A program made the translations under genes and the position numbers. A stretch of 5,349 bases of DNA, from assembly GCA_012517645.1 (NCBI GenBank), contig JAAYUR010000417.1, positions 1 through 5,349 on the forward strand, given 5' to 3'. Below the pieces are notes generated by a model. It was not told the origin of the DNA and ran no database searches. It was given only the letters and a program-made list of their open reading frames with translations. Shown here piece by piece: positions 1 to 5,310 of this stretch. This stretch comes from Treponema sp. (GTDB taxonomy: Bacteria > Spirochaetota > Spirochaetia > Treponematales > UBA12059). The stretch's first letter is position 1. Every line of letters starts with the position of its first letter.

Positions 1-2
1 CG

Positions 3-37
3 GTGAACGGTGGACAGTGGACAGTGGACAGTGAACG
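3..37. repeat. Five-unit heptanucleotide tandem repeat
   Basis: Five consecutive 7-base units can be read: GTGAACG, then GTGGACA three times, then GTGAACG. The array is symmetric, with two variant units flanking three identical ones. The two bases before it (CG) match the end of a GTGAACG unit, so it may continue beyond the left edge. It lies about 105 bases upstream of the lipA start and no real gene covers it. The function is unknown. Intergenic heptads with a GTGG core occur in several bacterial genomes as dispersed short tandem repeats. Confidence 0.85.
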
Positions 38-107
38 GAAATGGCAGCAGAGCGCGTCGAGTGTTCCGGTTCCGGCGTGGAATTCGGCCGGGATTCTGGG
101 GTCACGT

Positions 108-125
108 CCGACCACCGACCACCGT
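108..125. repeat. Short heptad repeat in opposite sense to the first array
   Basis: Two copies of CCGACCA are followed by CCGT, again with a 7-base period. Read on the other strand this gives GTGGTCG units, related to the GTGGACA units at 3-37, so the two arrays face each other. GTGG at 17-20 and 24-27 can pair with CCAC at 119-122 and 112-115, giving 9 of 11 paired positions around an 84-base loop. It ends 18 bases before the lipA start. Confidence 0.6.
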
Positions 126-143
126 CCCCATAGAGGAGACCTC

Positions 144-1034
144 ATGTCCGTACCGATAGACGCTAAGCCCGACGCCGTTCCCGCCCATGGTCCGAAACCT
201 TCTTGGCTCCGGGTTCCGATACCATCCGGCGCCGAGTGGCGGAACATGAGCCGCCTCCTGGACCGGCGGGGGCTCCACACGGTCTGCGATTCCGCCCGCT
301 GTCCGAACAAGGCCGAGTGCTGGGGCTGCGGGACCGCGACCTTCATGATCCTGGGGAACACCTGCACCCGGAACTGCCGCTTCTGCGCCGTGGCCACGGG
401 AAAGTCCGGGGACCCGGTGAACGCCGACGAGCCGCGCCAGCTGGCCGAGGCGGTCGCGGAGCTTGGCCTAACCTACGCGGTCCTGACCAGCGTGGACCGG
501 GACGACCTGCCGGACCGGGGGGCCGGGCACTTCGCCGCCTGCGTCCGGGCGATCAAGGCGGGCAATCCGGGGGTCCGGGTCGAGGTCCTCATCCCCGATT
601 ACCGCAAGGGCGAGATCGACCCGGTCCTCGCCGAGAGGCCCGACGCGGTGGCCCACAACGTGGAAACCGTTCCCCGGCTCCAGCGGGTCCGGGATGCCCG
701 GGCATCCTACGAGGCGTCCCTTCGAACCTTGGAACTGGCCGCAGCCGCGGGCATCGAGGTCGTCAAGTCGAGCATCCTGCTGGGTCTTGGGGAGACCCGG
801 GACGAGGTGCTGGCGGTCCTGGACGACCTTCGCCGGGTCGGATGTACCAGCGTGGTCCTGGGGCAGTACCTCCGGCCCACGCCGGCCCAGGTGCCCGTGG
901 CGGAGTACGTCACCCCGGAAACCTTCCGGGACTACGCCCGGGAAGCCCGGACCCGGGGATTCTCCGCGGTGGTGTCCGGTCCCTTGGCCCGGACCAGCTA
1001 CCACGCCCGCCAGGCCTTCGAGGGCGGATCGTGA
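144..1034 (+). CDS. lipA: Lipoyl synthase LipA (radical SAM)
   Basis: LipA inserts two sulfur atoms at C6 and C8 of an octanoyl group already bound to a lipoyl-domain lysine, using S-adenosylmethionine and two 4Fe-4S clusters in the cytoplasm. The 296-residue product has every family signature. The auxiliary-cluster motif CX4CX5C is Cys48, Cys53 and Cys59. The radical-SAM motif CX3CX2C is Cys74, Cys78 and Cys81 (CTRNCRFC). Between them is GTATFMILG, and near the C terminus is RTSYHA, the equivalent of the RSSY motif whose serine ligates the auxiliary cluster. The ATG at 144 is chosen because GAGGAGA (133-139) lies just upstream and the length is then normal; the frame is open further upstream but unconserved there. 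The stop overlaps the next gene's start by 4 bases (GTGA), so this is the first gene seen of a lipA-lplB-lplA operon. No convincing promoter is visible in the 143 bases upstream. An extra Cys62 is present; its significance is unknown. Confidence 0.97.
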   Translation: MSVPIDAKPDAVPAHGPKPSWLRVPIPSGAEWRNMSRLLDRRGLHTVCDSARCPNKAECWGCGTATFMILGNTCTRNCRFCAVATGKSGDPVNADEPRQLAEAVAELGLTYAVLTSVDRDDLPDRGAGHFAACVRAIKAGNPGVRVEVLIPDYRKGEIDPVLAERPDAVAHNVETVPRLQRVRDARASYEASLRTLELAAAAGIEVVKSSILLGLGETRDEVLAVLDDLRRVGCTSVVLGQYLRPTPAQVPVAEYVTPETFRDYAREARTRGFSAVVSGPLARTSYHARQAFEGGS

Positions 1035-1318
1035 TCCTTCGCAGGGTGGTCAAGATCCCCGCGGGAAAGCTCCTCAAGCTCACCGCGGACGTCGAGGGTG
1101 GGATCCTAAAATCCGTGGCGATCCGGGGGGACTTCTTCGCCCATCCCGAGGAGGGGTTCGACCGGGCGGAGGCGAGCCTGTCCGGAATCCCGGCCGCCGG
1201 CTTTCGGACTTCCTTAACCGCGGCCCTCGTCCGGGAGGGCGTGGAACTCTTCGGCCTTTCCGCGGAGGCGGCGGCCGACGTATTCGAGGAGATGCTCCGT
1301 GACCTTCCGTCTGCTTGA
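1031..1318 (+). CDS. lplB: Lipoate-protein ligase accessory subunit (separate C-terminal domain, LplB-like)
   Basis: This small protein (95 residues) resembles the C-terminal domain that is fused to LplA in E. coli but separate in two-part ligases such as that of Thermoplasma acidophilum. There the small subunit is needed to activate lipoate to lipoyl-AMP. The diagnostic wording is KIPAGKLLKL near residues 8-17, then GDFF at 33-36 followed by PEE at 39-41, and a helical C-terminal half (GVELFGLSAEAAADVFEEML). The start is inferred as GTG at 1031, with GAGGG (1020-1024) six bases upstream and the GTG overlapping the lipA stop. The frame is open much further upstream, but that part is only the shadow of lipA, so a longest-ORF rule would miscall this gene. 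GTG at 1046 is a less likely alternative. It overlaps lplA by 20 bases. Family assignment is by recalled motif; function is inferred from family and neighbours. Confidence 0.85.
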   Translation: MILRRVVKIPAGKLLKLTADVEGGILKSVAIRGDFFAHPEEGFDRAEASLSGIPAAGFRTSLTAALVREGVELFGLSAEAAADVFEEMLRDLPSA

Positions 1319-2060
1319 GACCGGCGTCCATCCCGGCGCCTTCAACATGGGCCTGGACGAGGCCATCCTGGCCTCCGTGGCGGAGGGCCGCGAGCCGCCG
1401 ACCCTTCGCCTGTACGGCTGGAACCCCCCGACCGTAACCCTGGGGTACTTCCAGGGCTTGGACGAGGAGGTGGACCGGGAAGCCTGCGCCCGCATGGGCG
1501 TGGACATCGTGCGCCGCGTCACCGGCGGCGGGGCGGTGTTCCATGACGCGGAACTGACCTATAGCGTCGTCCTTCCCGAGACTCATCCCCTGGCCCGGCC
1601 GAACATCCTGGATTCCTACCGCATCCTGTGCGCCGGGGTCGTGGAAGGCCTGGCTCGATTCGGGCTGTCCGCTGAGTTCGCGCCTATCAACGATGTCCTC
1701 GTGGACGGGCGGAAGATCTCCGGAAACGCCCAGACTCGGAAGCGAGGATGCATCCTCCAGCACGGAACCATCCTCCTGGACGTGGACGTGGACCGCATGT
1801 TCGCCCTGCTCAAGGTTCCCTCGGAAAAGATGAAGGGAAAGCTGATCGAAGACGTGAAGCAGAGGGTCACCAGCCTGCGCAGCAAGCTCGGACGGACCGT
1901 GGGACTCCCCGAGGCGGCCGCCGCCTTCGCGGCGGGATTCTCCCGGGCCCTGGGGGTCGAGCTCGAGGCGGCCCGGCCGTCCCCGGAGGAACTCGCGGAC
2001 GCGGACCGGATAGCCCGGGAAAAGTACGGAACCGAGGAGTGGACGGCCAAGCGTCCCTAG
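1299..2060 (+). CDS. lplA: Lipoate-protein ligase catalytic subunit, BPL/LPL fold (LplA-type)
   Basis: The 253-residue protein has the biotin/lipoate ligase catalytic fold. It should activate lipoate or octanoate with ATP and transfer it to a lysine on lipoyl domains (2-oxoacid dehydrogenases, GcvH). Visible motifs are LRLYGWNPPTVTLGYFQ near 36-52, RRVTGGGAVFHD at 72-83 (acyl-AMP binding) and DGRKISGNAQ at 136-145 with the expected catalytic Lys139, followed by ILQHGTILL. It ends at EEWTAKRP and lacks the roughly 90-residue C-terminal domain of E. coli LplA; that domain is supplied by the gene immediately upstream. The stretch before GRK (EFAPINDVLVD) has no cysteine where LipM octanoyltransferases carry their nucleophile, so ligase is preferred over transferase. 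The start is GTG at 1299 with GAGGAG (1286-1291) seven bases upstream. The stop interlocks with the opposing gene's stop. LipM-like transferase remains the main alternative. Confidence 0.88.
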   Translation: MTFRLLETGVHPGAFNMGLDEAILASVAEGREPPTLRLYGWNPPTVTLGYFQGLDEEVDREACARMGVDIVRRVTGGGAVFHDAELTYSVVLPETHPLARPNILDSYRILCAGVVEGLARFGLSAEFAPINDVLVDGRKISGNAQTRKRGCILQHGTILLDVDVDRMFALLKVPSEKMKGKLIEDVKQRVTSLRSKLGRTVGLPEAAAAFAAGFSRALGVELEAARPSPEELADADRIAREKYGTEEWTAKRP

Positions 2061-2797
2061 TCCGACCTGGTCCCTCGATTGCCTTCCTTGGCCGTCGCCA
2101 CCTGCCGGGCCAGGACCTGGGCTTCGAAGAGGGTTTCCAGGTTCGCCGCGTACTTGGTGATCCTGGAGATGTAGTCCAGGGTCTTCCGGGGGGTCCCTCC
2201 CCTGGAGACTCGCCCGAACCCGGCGTTGTAGATGGCCAAGCCGGCCACCTCGTTTCCGCCCTCCTTGAGGCAGTACGCCAGGTGGGCGAGGCCCTTCTTC
2301 GCGTTCAGATCGGGGTCGTAGAACTGCTCGATCGTCAGGTTGGGGAAGGATTTCGAGTTCAGCTGGAACAGCCCGCGATCGACGCTCTCCGAGTTCCGGT
2401 TGATGGCCCGAGGGTTGAACTGGCTTTCCTCGTAGGCCAGGGCGAAGGCCAGGGATACGGGCACGGAGTACGCCTCGGCGTTATCCAGGATGGCCCGGGC
2501 GATGGGGCGGGATTTCGTGATGCTGGAAAAAAAGGCAAGGACCGCCTCCCGCCGCAGGGGATCCTCGTAGCTGGCGGCGATGATGTCCCCCGGGGCGTGG
2601 CTGCGGAAGGCGTGGACGTACTGGGTCTCGTCGTAGGAGGAGAACTGGCGGAAGGTCTCCGGCACGTACGCCTCGGGATCGGCGGAGCCGAGGGAGGACA
2701 TGCAGGACGAGACGGCGATCGTCAGGGTCGCGGCCGCGAGGGCGGCGGCCGGGACCGCGAGGGCCCGGAAAAAACGTCGGCTCTTCTGGACGAGCAT
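2057..2797 (-). CDS. Lipoprotein lytic transglycosylase (SLT domain)
   Basis: This is a predicted membrane-anchored murein lytic transglycosylase, cleaving the MurNAc-GlcNAc bond of peptidoglycan with anhydro-ring formation. The product has 246 residues. A basic N terminus (KSRRFFR) leads into an Ala-rich hydrophobic segment and a lipobox VSSC with the lipidated Cys at residue 32. The C-terminal half is an SLT domain: YEESQFNP at 122-129 with catalytic Glu124, GLFQLN at 142-147, AIYNAG at 188-193, and YISR at 209-212. The ATG at 2797 is chosen because it puts the signal peptide at the N terminus and has AGGAGAG (2806-2812) eight bases upstream. An in-frame upstream start at 2908 would add 37 basic, unconserved residues. 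Residues 35-100 between lipobox and SLT domain are unrecognised. The gene is transcribed toward lplA and its stop shares three bases with that of lplA. Substrate specificity and subfamily are not determined. Confidence 0.9.
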   Translation of the reverse strand: MLVQKSRRFFRALAVPAAALAAATLTIAVSSCMSSLGSADPEAYVPETFRQFSSYDETQYVHAFRSHAPGDIIAASYEDPLRREAVLAFFSSITKSRPIARAILDNAEAYSVPVSLAFALAYEESQFNPRAINRNSESVDRGLFQLNSKSFPNLTIEQFYDPDLNAKKGLAHLAYCLKEGGNEVAGLAIYNAGFGRVSRGGTPRKTLDYISRITKYAANLETLFEAQVLARQVATAKEGNRGTRSD

Positions 2798-2825
2798 GGG
2801 ATCGACTCTCCTGGGGTATCGGGAT

Positions 2826-2897
2826 CGAGCCCGAGGGGCTCGCGGGATTTCGAAATCAGGCCGGCCTTGAAGCCGGATGGATCCGGGGTGTCCCCGG
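2826..2897 (-). promoter_or_regulatory. Structured 5' leader with four successive inverted repeats
   Basis: Within 72 bases between the predicted promoter and the RBS of the transglycosylase are four perfect dyads. They are 2826-2842 (CGAGCCC, 3-base loop, GGGCTCG), 2846-2857 (palindrome GATTTCGAAATC), 2861-2876 (CCGGC, 6-base loop, GCCGG) and 2883-2897 (CCGGGG, TGT, CCCCGG). The first ends 14 bases upstream of the AGGAGAG site in the direction of transcription. They may form RNA hairpins in the leader, or some may be protein-binding dyads. No known riboswitch was recognised. A role in regulation is inference only. Confidence 0.45.
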
Positions 2898-2932
2898 GGC
2901 GTGTACATTCCGGACAGCCCGGGCAGGGCCTC

Positions 2933-2960
2933 ATTTTATGGAGATTCTGGAAATCGTCAA
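2933..2960 (-). promoter_or_regulatory. Sigma70-type promoter for the lytic transglycosylase
   Basis: On the minus strand the -35 box is TTGACG (plus coordinates 2955-2960) and the -10 box is TAAAAT (2933-2938), separated by 16 bases. Each box matches the consensus at five of six positions. The local A/T content stands out against the GC-rich surroundings. Transcription would begin near 2926, leaving a leader of about 130 bases before the ATG at 2797. Confidence 0.65.
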
Positions 2961-3012
2961 GACCCGCGTGGGGGGCGTGCCGAGGAAGGGACCCGCCGTA
3001 GGCTTGACGCCC

Positions 3013-3041
3013 TTGTGCCCGGAACCCGGGCATCGTACACT
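3013..3041 (+). promoter_or_regulatory. Weak candidate promoter and dyad for the HD-domain gene
   Basis: TTGTGC (3013-3018) and TACACT (3036-3041) are spaced 17 bases apart and are poor to fair matches to sigma70 boxes. A perfect inverted repeat TGCCCGG-AAC-CCGGGCA (3016-3032) occupies most of the spacer, as a repressor operator might. The predicted transcript start would fall at the ribosome-binding site, giving an almost leaderless mRNA, which weakens the call. A TTGACG at 3004-3009 has no -10 box at a proper distance. No better plus-strand promoter was found between 2940 and 3056. Confidence 0.22.
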
Positions 3042-3056
3042 GGGTTCGGAGGACCT

Positions 3057-3623
3057 ATGTTGAACCGAGATGAAGCCGTCCGACTCTGGAGGACTTACAA
3101 CCAGGACGATTCCCTCTTCCGCCACGCTCTTTCCGTGGAAGCCGCTCTTCGGCGATTCGCGGTCCGCTACGGCCAGGACCCGGACTGGTGGGGCCTGGTG
3201 GGGCTTTTGCACGATATCGACTACGAGCGCTGGCCTGCGGAGCACCTCAAGCACGCCCGGCCTATTCTGGCCGAAGCGGGGTTCCCGGAGGAGTTCATCC
3301 GGGCCGTGGAGAGCCACGGATGGGGCCTGTGCACGGACGTGGAGCCGAAGTCCGACATGGAGAAGGTTCTGTACGCCGTGGACGAGCTTACGGGCTTTAT
3401 CGCGGCCTGCGCCTTCGTCCGGCCCTCCCGGAGCGTCCTGGACATGGAGGTCAAGAGCGTGCGGAAGAAGTGGGGATCCGCGGCCTTCGCGGCCAAGGTG
3501 GACCGTTCGGTCATCGAGAAGGGCGCCGCGATGCTGGGGCTCTCCCTGGACGAGCTGATCCAGGAGACCATCCTGGCCCTTCGGGACGCGGCCGAGGCCG
3601 TGGGACTGAAAGGCACGGTATAG
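3057..3623 (+). CDS. HD-superfamily predicted metal-dependent hydrolase
   Basis: A 188-residue single-domain soluble protein of the HD phosphohydrolase superfamily. It resembles the uncharacterised predicted-hydrolase group I recall as COG2316. Likely metal ligands are His23 (FRHALSVE), His52-Asp53 (LLHDIDYERWP), His63 or His66, His87 (ESHGWG) and Asp109 (AVDELTGF). The wording LYAVDELTGFIAACAFVRP and SVRKKWGSAAFAAKVDR is typical of that group. The substrate is unknown; HD enzymes commonly act on nucleotides or other phosphoesters. The ATG at 3057 is chosen because GGAGGA (3048-3053) lies just upstream, although the spacing of three bases is short; the adjacent TTG at 3060 would give a more normal spacing. 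The frame is open upstream to 2877 without a family-like sequence. It is a single gene, divergent from the transglycosylase and 177 bases from ffh, so neighbours give no functional clue. Confidence 0.85.
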   Translation: MLNRDEAVRLWRTYNQDDSLFRHALSVEAALRRFAVRYGQDPDWWGLVGLLHDIDYERWPAEHLKHARPILAEAGFPEEFIRAVESHGWGLCTDVEPKSDMEKVLYAVDELTGFIAACAFVRPSRSVLDMEVKSVRKKWGSAAFAAKVDRSVIEKGAAMLGLSLDELIQETILALRDAAEAVGLKGTV

Positions 3624-3708
3624 GCTCCGCAATCGGGTGAAAAGCCTCCGGCTCGCGGCTCGTGACCCGACGGGGTCCTGGAATCCTGAAAGCCCCTCGA
3701 CCCCCCGC

Positions 3709-3738
3709 TAGACGCGCCGGCCCGGGCCGGGACATACT
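3709..3738 (+). promoter_or_regulatory. Weak candidate promoter upstream of ffh
   Basis: TAGACG (3709-3714) and CATACT (3733-3738) are 18 bases apart, and each matches four of six consensus bases. The palindrome CCGGCCCGGGCCGG sits exactly in the spacer. The start site would be near 3745, so the hairpin at 3747-3775 would be at the very 5' end of the ffh message. The match is modest and could be chance. Confidence 0.25.
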
Positions 3739-3746
3739 TTCTCTTC

Positions 3747-3775
3747 CCTCGACGGCGCCTAGGCTCGCCTCGAGG
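3747..3775 (+). other. Hairpin upstream of ffh
   Basis: CCTCGA, one unpaired C, then GGCG pairs with CGCC and TCGAGG across an 8-base loop, giving ten base pairs with one bulge. It ends 25 bases before the ffh ATG and leaves the ribosome-binding region (TGAGGA, 3791-3796) free. It could be a leader structure or a poor terminator for upstream transcription. There is no T run after it. Confidence 0.35.
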
Positions 3776-3800
3776 CCCATCCCCGTACCCTGAGGACACT

Positions 3801-5138
3801 ATGCTCGAACGGCTGACCCAGAAATTCGGCGACGTCATCCGCTCGATCGGCGGCAAGGCGGCGATCAGCGAAAAGAACATCGAGGAGGCGGTCGATCAGA
3901 TCAAGATGGCCCTCCTGGAGGCGGACGTCAACCTCCGGGTCGTGCGCCGTTTCGTCAATTCCACGATCGAGGAAGCCAAGGGCGAGAAGGTCCTGCGCTC
4001 CGTCTCCCCGGGACAGCAGTTCGTAAAGATCGTCCACGACAAGATGGTCGCCCTCCTGGGGGACACCCGCCAGGACCTCCAGCTCCGGGGGCCGGACGTC
4101 GTCTCCGTCATCCTGCTCCTCGGCCTCCAGGGTTCCGGAAAGACCACGACGGCGGCAAAGCTCGCCTACCATCTAAACGGCAAGGGCCGCAAGGTCCTCC
4201 TGGCGGCCTGCGACCTGGTCCGACCTGCGGCGGTGGAACAGCTCTCGGTCCTGGGATCCCAGATCGGGGTGGAGGTCTACAAGGAGGAGGGGGCCAAGGA
4301 CCCCGTCAAGGTGGCCCGGGCCGCCCTGGACCGCGCCCGGAAGGGGCTCTTCGACACCCTGATCGTGGACACCACCGGCCGCCTGGAGATCGACGAGGCG
4401 ATGATGGACCAGCTGGTCCGCATCCGGGACGCCGTCAAGCCCGACGAGGCTCTGCTGGTGGCGGACGCCATGACCGGCCAGGCGGCGGTGGACATCGCCA
4501 AGGTCTTCGACGAGAAGGTCGGCGTCTCCGGCGTCATCCTGTCCAAGTTCGACTCCGACGCCCGGGGCGGAGCGGCCCTCTCCTTGAAGAGCGTGACCGG
4601 GAAGGCCGTCAAGTTCATCGGCGTCTCCGAGCGGCCCGAGGGCCTGGAGCCCTTCCATCCGGACCGGATCGCCGGCCGGATCCTTGGCATGGGGGACATC
4701 GTCTCCCTGGTGGAGAAGGCCCAGGAGCAGTTCGACGCCCGGGAGGCCGAGGAGCTCCAGCGGAAGATGTCCGAGGAGGGGCTCACCCTGGAGGACTACC
4801 TGGACCAGCTCCGGCGCATGAAGAAGATGGGCTCCCTGAAGGGCATGCTGGACATGATCCCCGGGGCCGCGGGGCAGATCTCGGAGGACCAGATCGACGA
4901 GGGCGAACTCCGGCGGGAGGAGGCCATACTGAGTTCCATGACCCGCAAGGAACGGGCCAACTACCTGATCATCGGGCCCTCCCGGCGCTCCCGGATCGCC
5001 CGGGGCTCCGGGACTTCCGTGGCGGAGGTGGCCCGATTGCTCAAGAAGTTCGAGAAGACCCGGACCATGATGAAGAAGATGGCCCGGGGCCGGGGCCGGG
5101 AGGCCCAGGCCTGGGCGAAGATGGCGGGCGGCCGTTAG
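3801..5138 (+). CDS. ffh: Signal recognition particle GTPase Ffh (SRP54)
   Basis: Ffh binds signal sequences on ribosomes with the SRP RNA and docks with FtsY to deliver membrane proteins to the translocon. The 445-residue product is full length. The N domain spans about 1-95. The G domain has GLQGSGKTT at 108-116, DLVRPAAVEQL at 138-148, DTTGR at 190-194, DAMTGQAAVD at 222-231, SKFDSDARGG at 248-257 and GVSERPEGLEPFHPDRIAGR at 274-293. The M domain from about 305 is methionine-rich, with the RNA-binding segment RRSRIARGSGTS at 395-406. SKFD replaces the common TKLD and GVSER the common GVGEK; the essential Lys and Asp of the nucleotide-specificity motif are retained. The ATG at 3801 follows TGAGGA (3791-3796) and matches the family N terminus (MLERLTQKF). 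The C terminus ends in a short Arg/Lys/Gly-rich tail. Codon use and GC resemble its neighbours. An SRP RNA gene and rpsP are not in the window. Confidence 0.98.
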   Translation: MLERLTQKFGDVIRSIGGKAAISEKNIEEAVDQIKMALLEADVNLRVVRRFVNSTIEEAKGEKVLRSVSPGQQFVKIVHDKMVALLGDTRQDLQLRGPDVVSVILLLGLQGSGKTTTAAKLAYHLNGKGRKVLLAACDLVRPAAVEQLSVLGSQIGVEVYKEEGAKDPVKVARAALDRARKGLFDTLIVDTTGRLEIDEAMMDQLVRIRDAVKPDEALLVADAMTGQAAVDIAKVFDEKVGVSGVILSKFDSDARGGAALSLKSVTGKAVKFIGVSERPEGLEPFHPDRIAGRILGMGDIVSLVEKAQEQFDAREAEELQRKMSEEGLTLEDYLDQLRRMKKMGSLKGMLDMIPGAAGQISEDQIDEGELRREEAILSSMTRKERANYLIIGPSRRSRIARGSGTSVAEVARLLKKFEKTRTMMKKMARGRGREAQAWAKMAGGR

Positions 5139-5193
5139 CCCATACCAGGATGAAACGGTCGATGGCGATCCGAAACAGATGCGGGAAGATCGA

Positions 5194-5210
5194 CGAGCGC
5201 GCAGCGCTCG
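5194..5210. other. Small hairpin after ffh
   Basis: CGAGCGC and GCGCTCG form a perfect 7-bp stem around a 3-base loop, extendable by one A-T pair. It lies 55 bases after the ffh stop and directly before the larger terminator-like hairpin. It may help transcription termination or mRNA 3'-end stability. Confidence 0.4.
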
Positions 5211-5214
5211 TTGC

Positions 5215-5242
5215 CCCGGGCGGGACGCAAGTCCCGCCCGGG
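5215..5242 (+). terminator. Terminator-like hairpin downstream of ffh
   Basis: A perfect 12-bp GC-rich stem (CCCGGGCGGGAC with GTCCCGCCCGGG) encloses a GCAA tetraloop of the GNRA type. It lies between the ffh stop and the rpmB promoter, where a terminator is expected. The following bases (CCACTTTAC) contain only three T in a row, so intrinsic termination may be weak; a 3'-stabilising structure is the alternative. Confidence 0.55.
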
Positions 5243-5246
5243 CCAC

Positions 5247-5275
5247 TTTACACTCTCCCCCCTCCTCGCTATACT
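5247..5275 (+). promoter_or_regulatory. Sigma70-type promoter for rpmB
   Basis: TTTACA (5247-5252) and TATACT (5270-5275) are separated by exactly 17 bases and match the consensus boxes at five of six positions each. The predicted start near 5282 gives a leader of about 29 bases to the rpmB ATG. It is the best promoter in the window, as expected for a highly expressed ribosomal gene. Confidence 0.75.
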
Positions 5276-5310
5276 ACGCAAACCTAATCGTACGACCGGA
5301 GAAGACCGAT

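Larger units (their letters stand above)
3624..3800. other. Intergenic region between the HD gene and ffh
   Basis: These 177 bases contain no supportable gene. They hold a small dyad GACCC-GACG-GGGTC (3664-3677), a 14-base perfect palindrome CCGGCCCGGGCCGG (3717-3730) followed by a pyrimidine-rich stretch, and a longer hairpin nearer ffh. No clear Rho-independent terminator for the HD gene is seen, because neither dyad is followed by a run of T. No SRP RNA signature was found here. Confidence 0.6.

Noticed and set aside
1..143. CRISPR array at the left edge
   Set aside because: The units are 7 bases in direct tandem without spacers, unlike CRISPR repeats and spacers.
203..1030. Long plus-strand open frame preceding lplB
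   Set aside because: It lies fully inside lipA in another frame and reads as Gly/Pro/Arg-rich low-complexity protein typical of high-GC shadows. Only the part from 1031 is coding.
1777..1795. Tandem GTGGAC units in lplA
   Set aside because: They encode an alternating Asp-Val stretch (DVDVD) in a normal beta strand and fit ordinary codon use.
1748..3001. 417-codon plus-strand open frame across the transglycosylase
   Set aside because: It is antisense to a gene with full SLT motifs and a lipobox, and its translation is Gly/Arg/Pro-rich without recognisable domains.
3624..3800. Possible SRP RNA gene next to ffh
   Set aside because: No GGAA-tetraloop arm with the conserved flanking bases (such as GGAAGCAG) could be found.
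4173..5246. 357-codon minus-strand open frame across ffh
   Set aside because: It is antisense to ffh and Leu/Gly/His-rich; Ffh is unambiguous on the other strand.
5163..5289. Short plus-strand frame starting MAIRNRCGK, suspected as rpsP remnant
   Set aside because: After two or three residues it does not follow S16, and it runs through the terminator hairpin and rpmB promoter.
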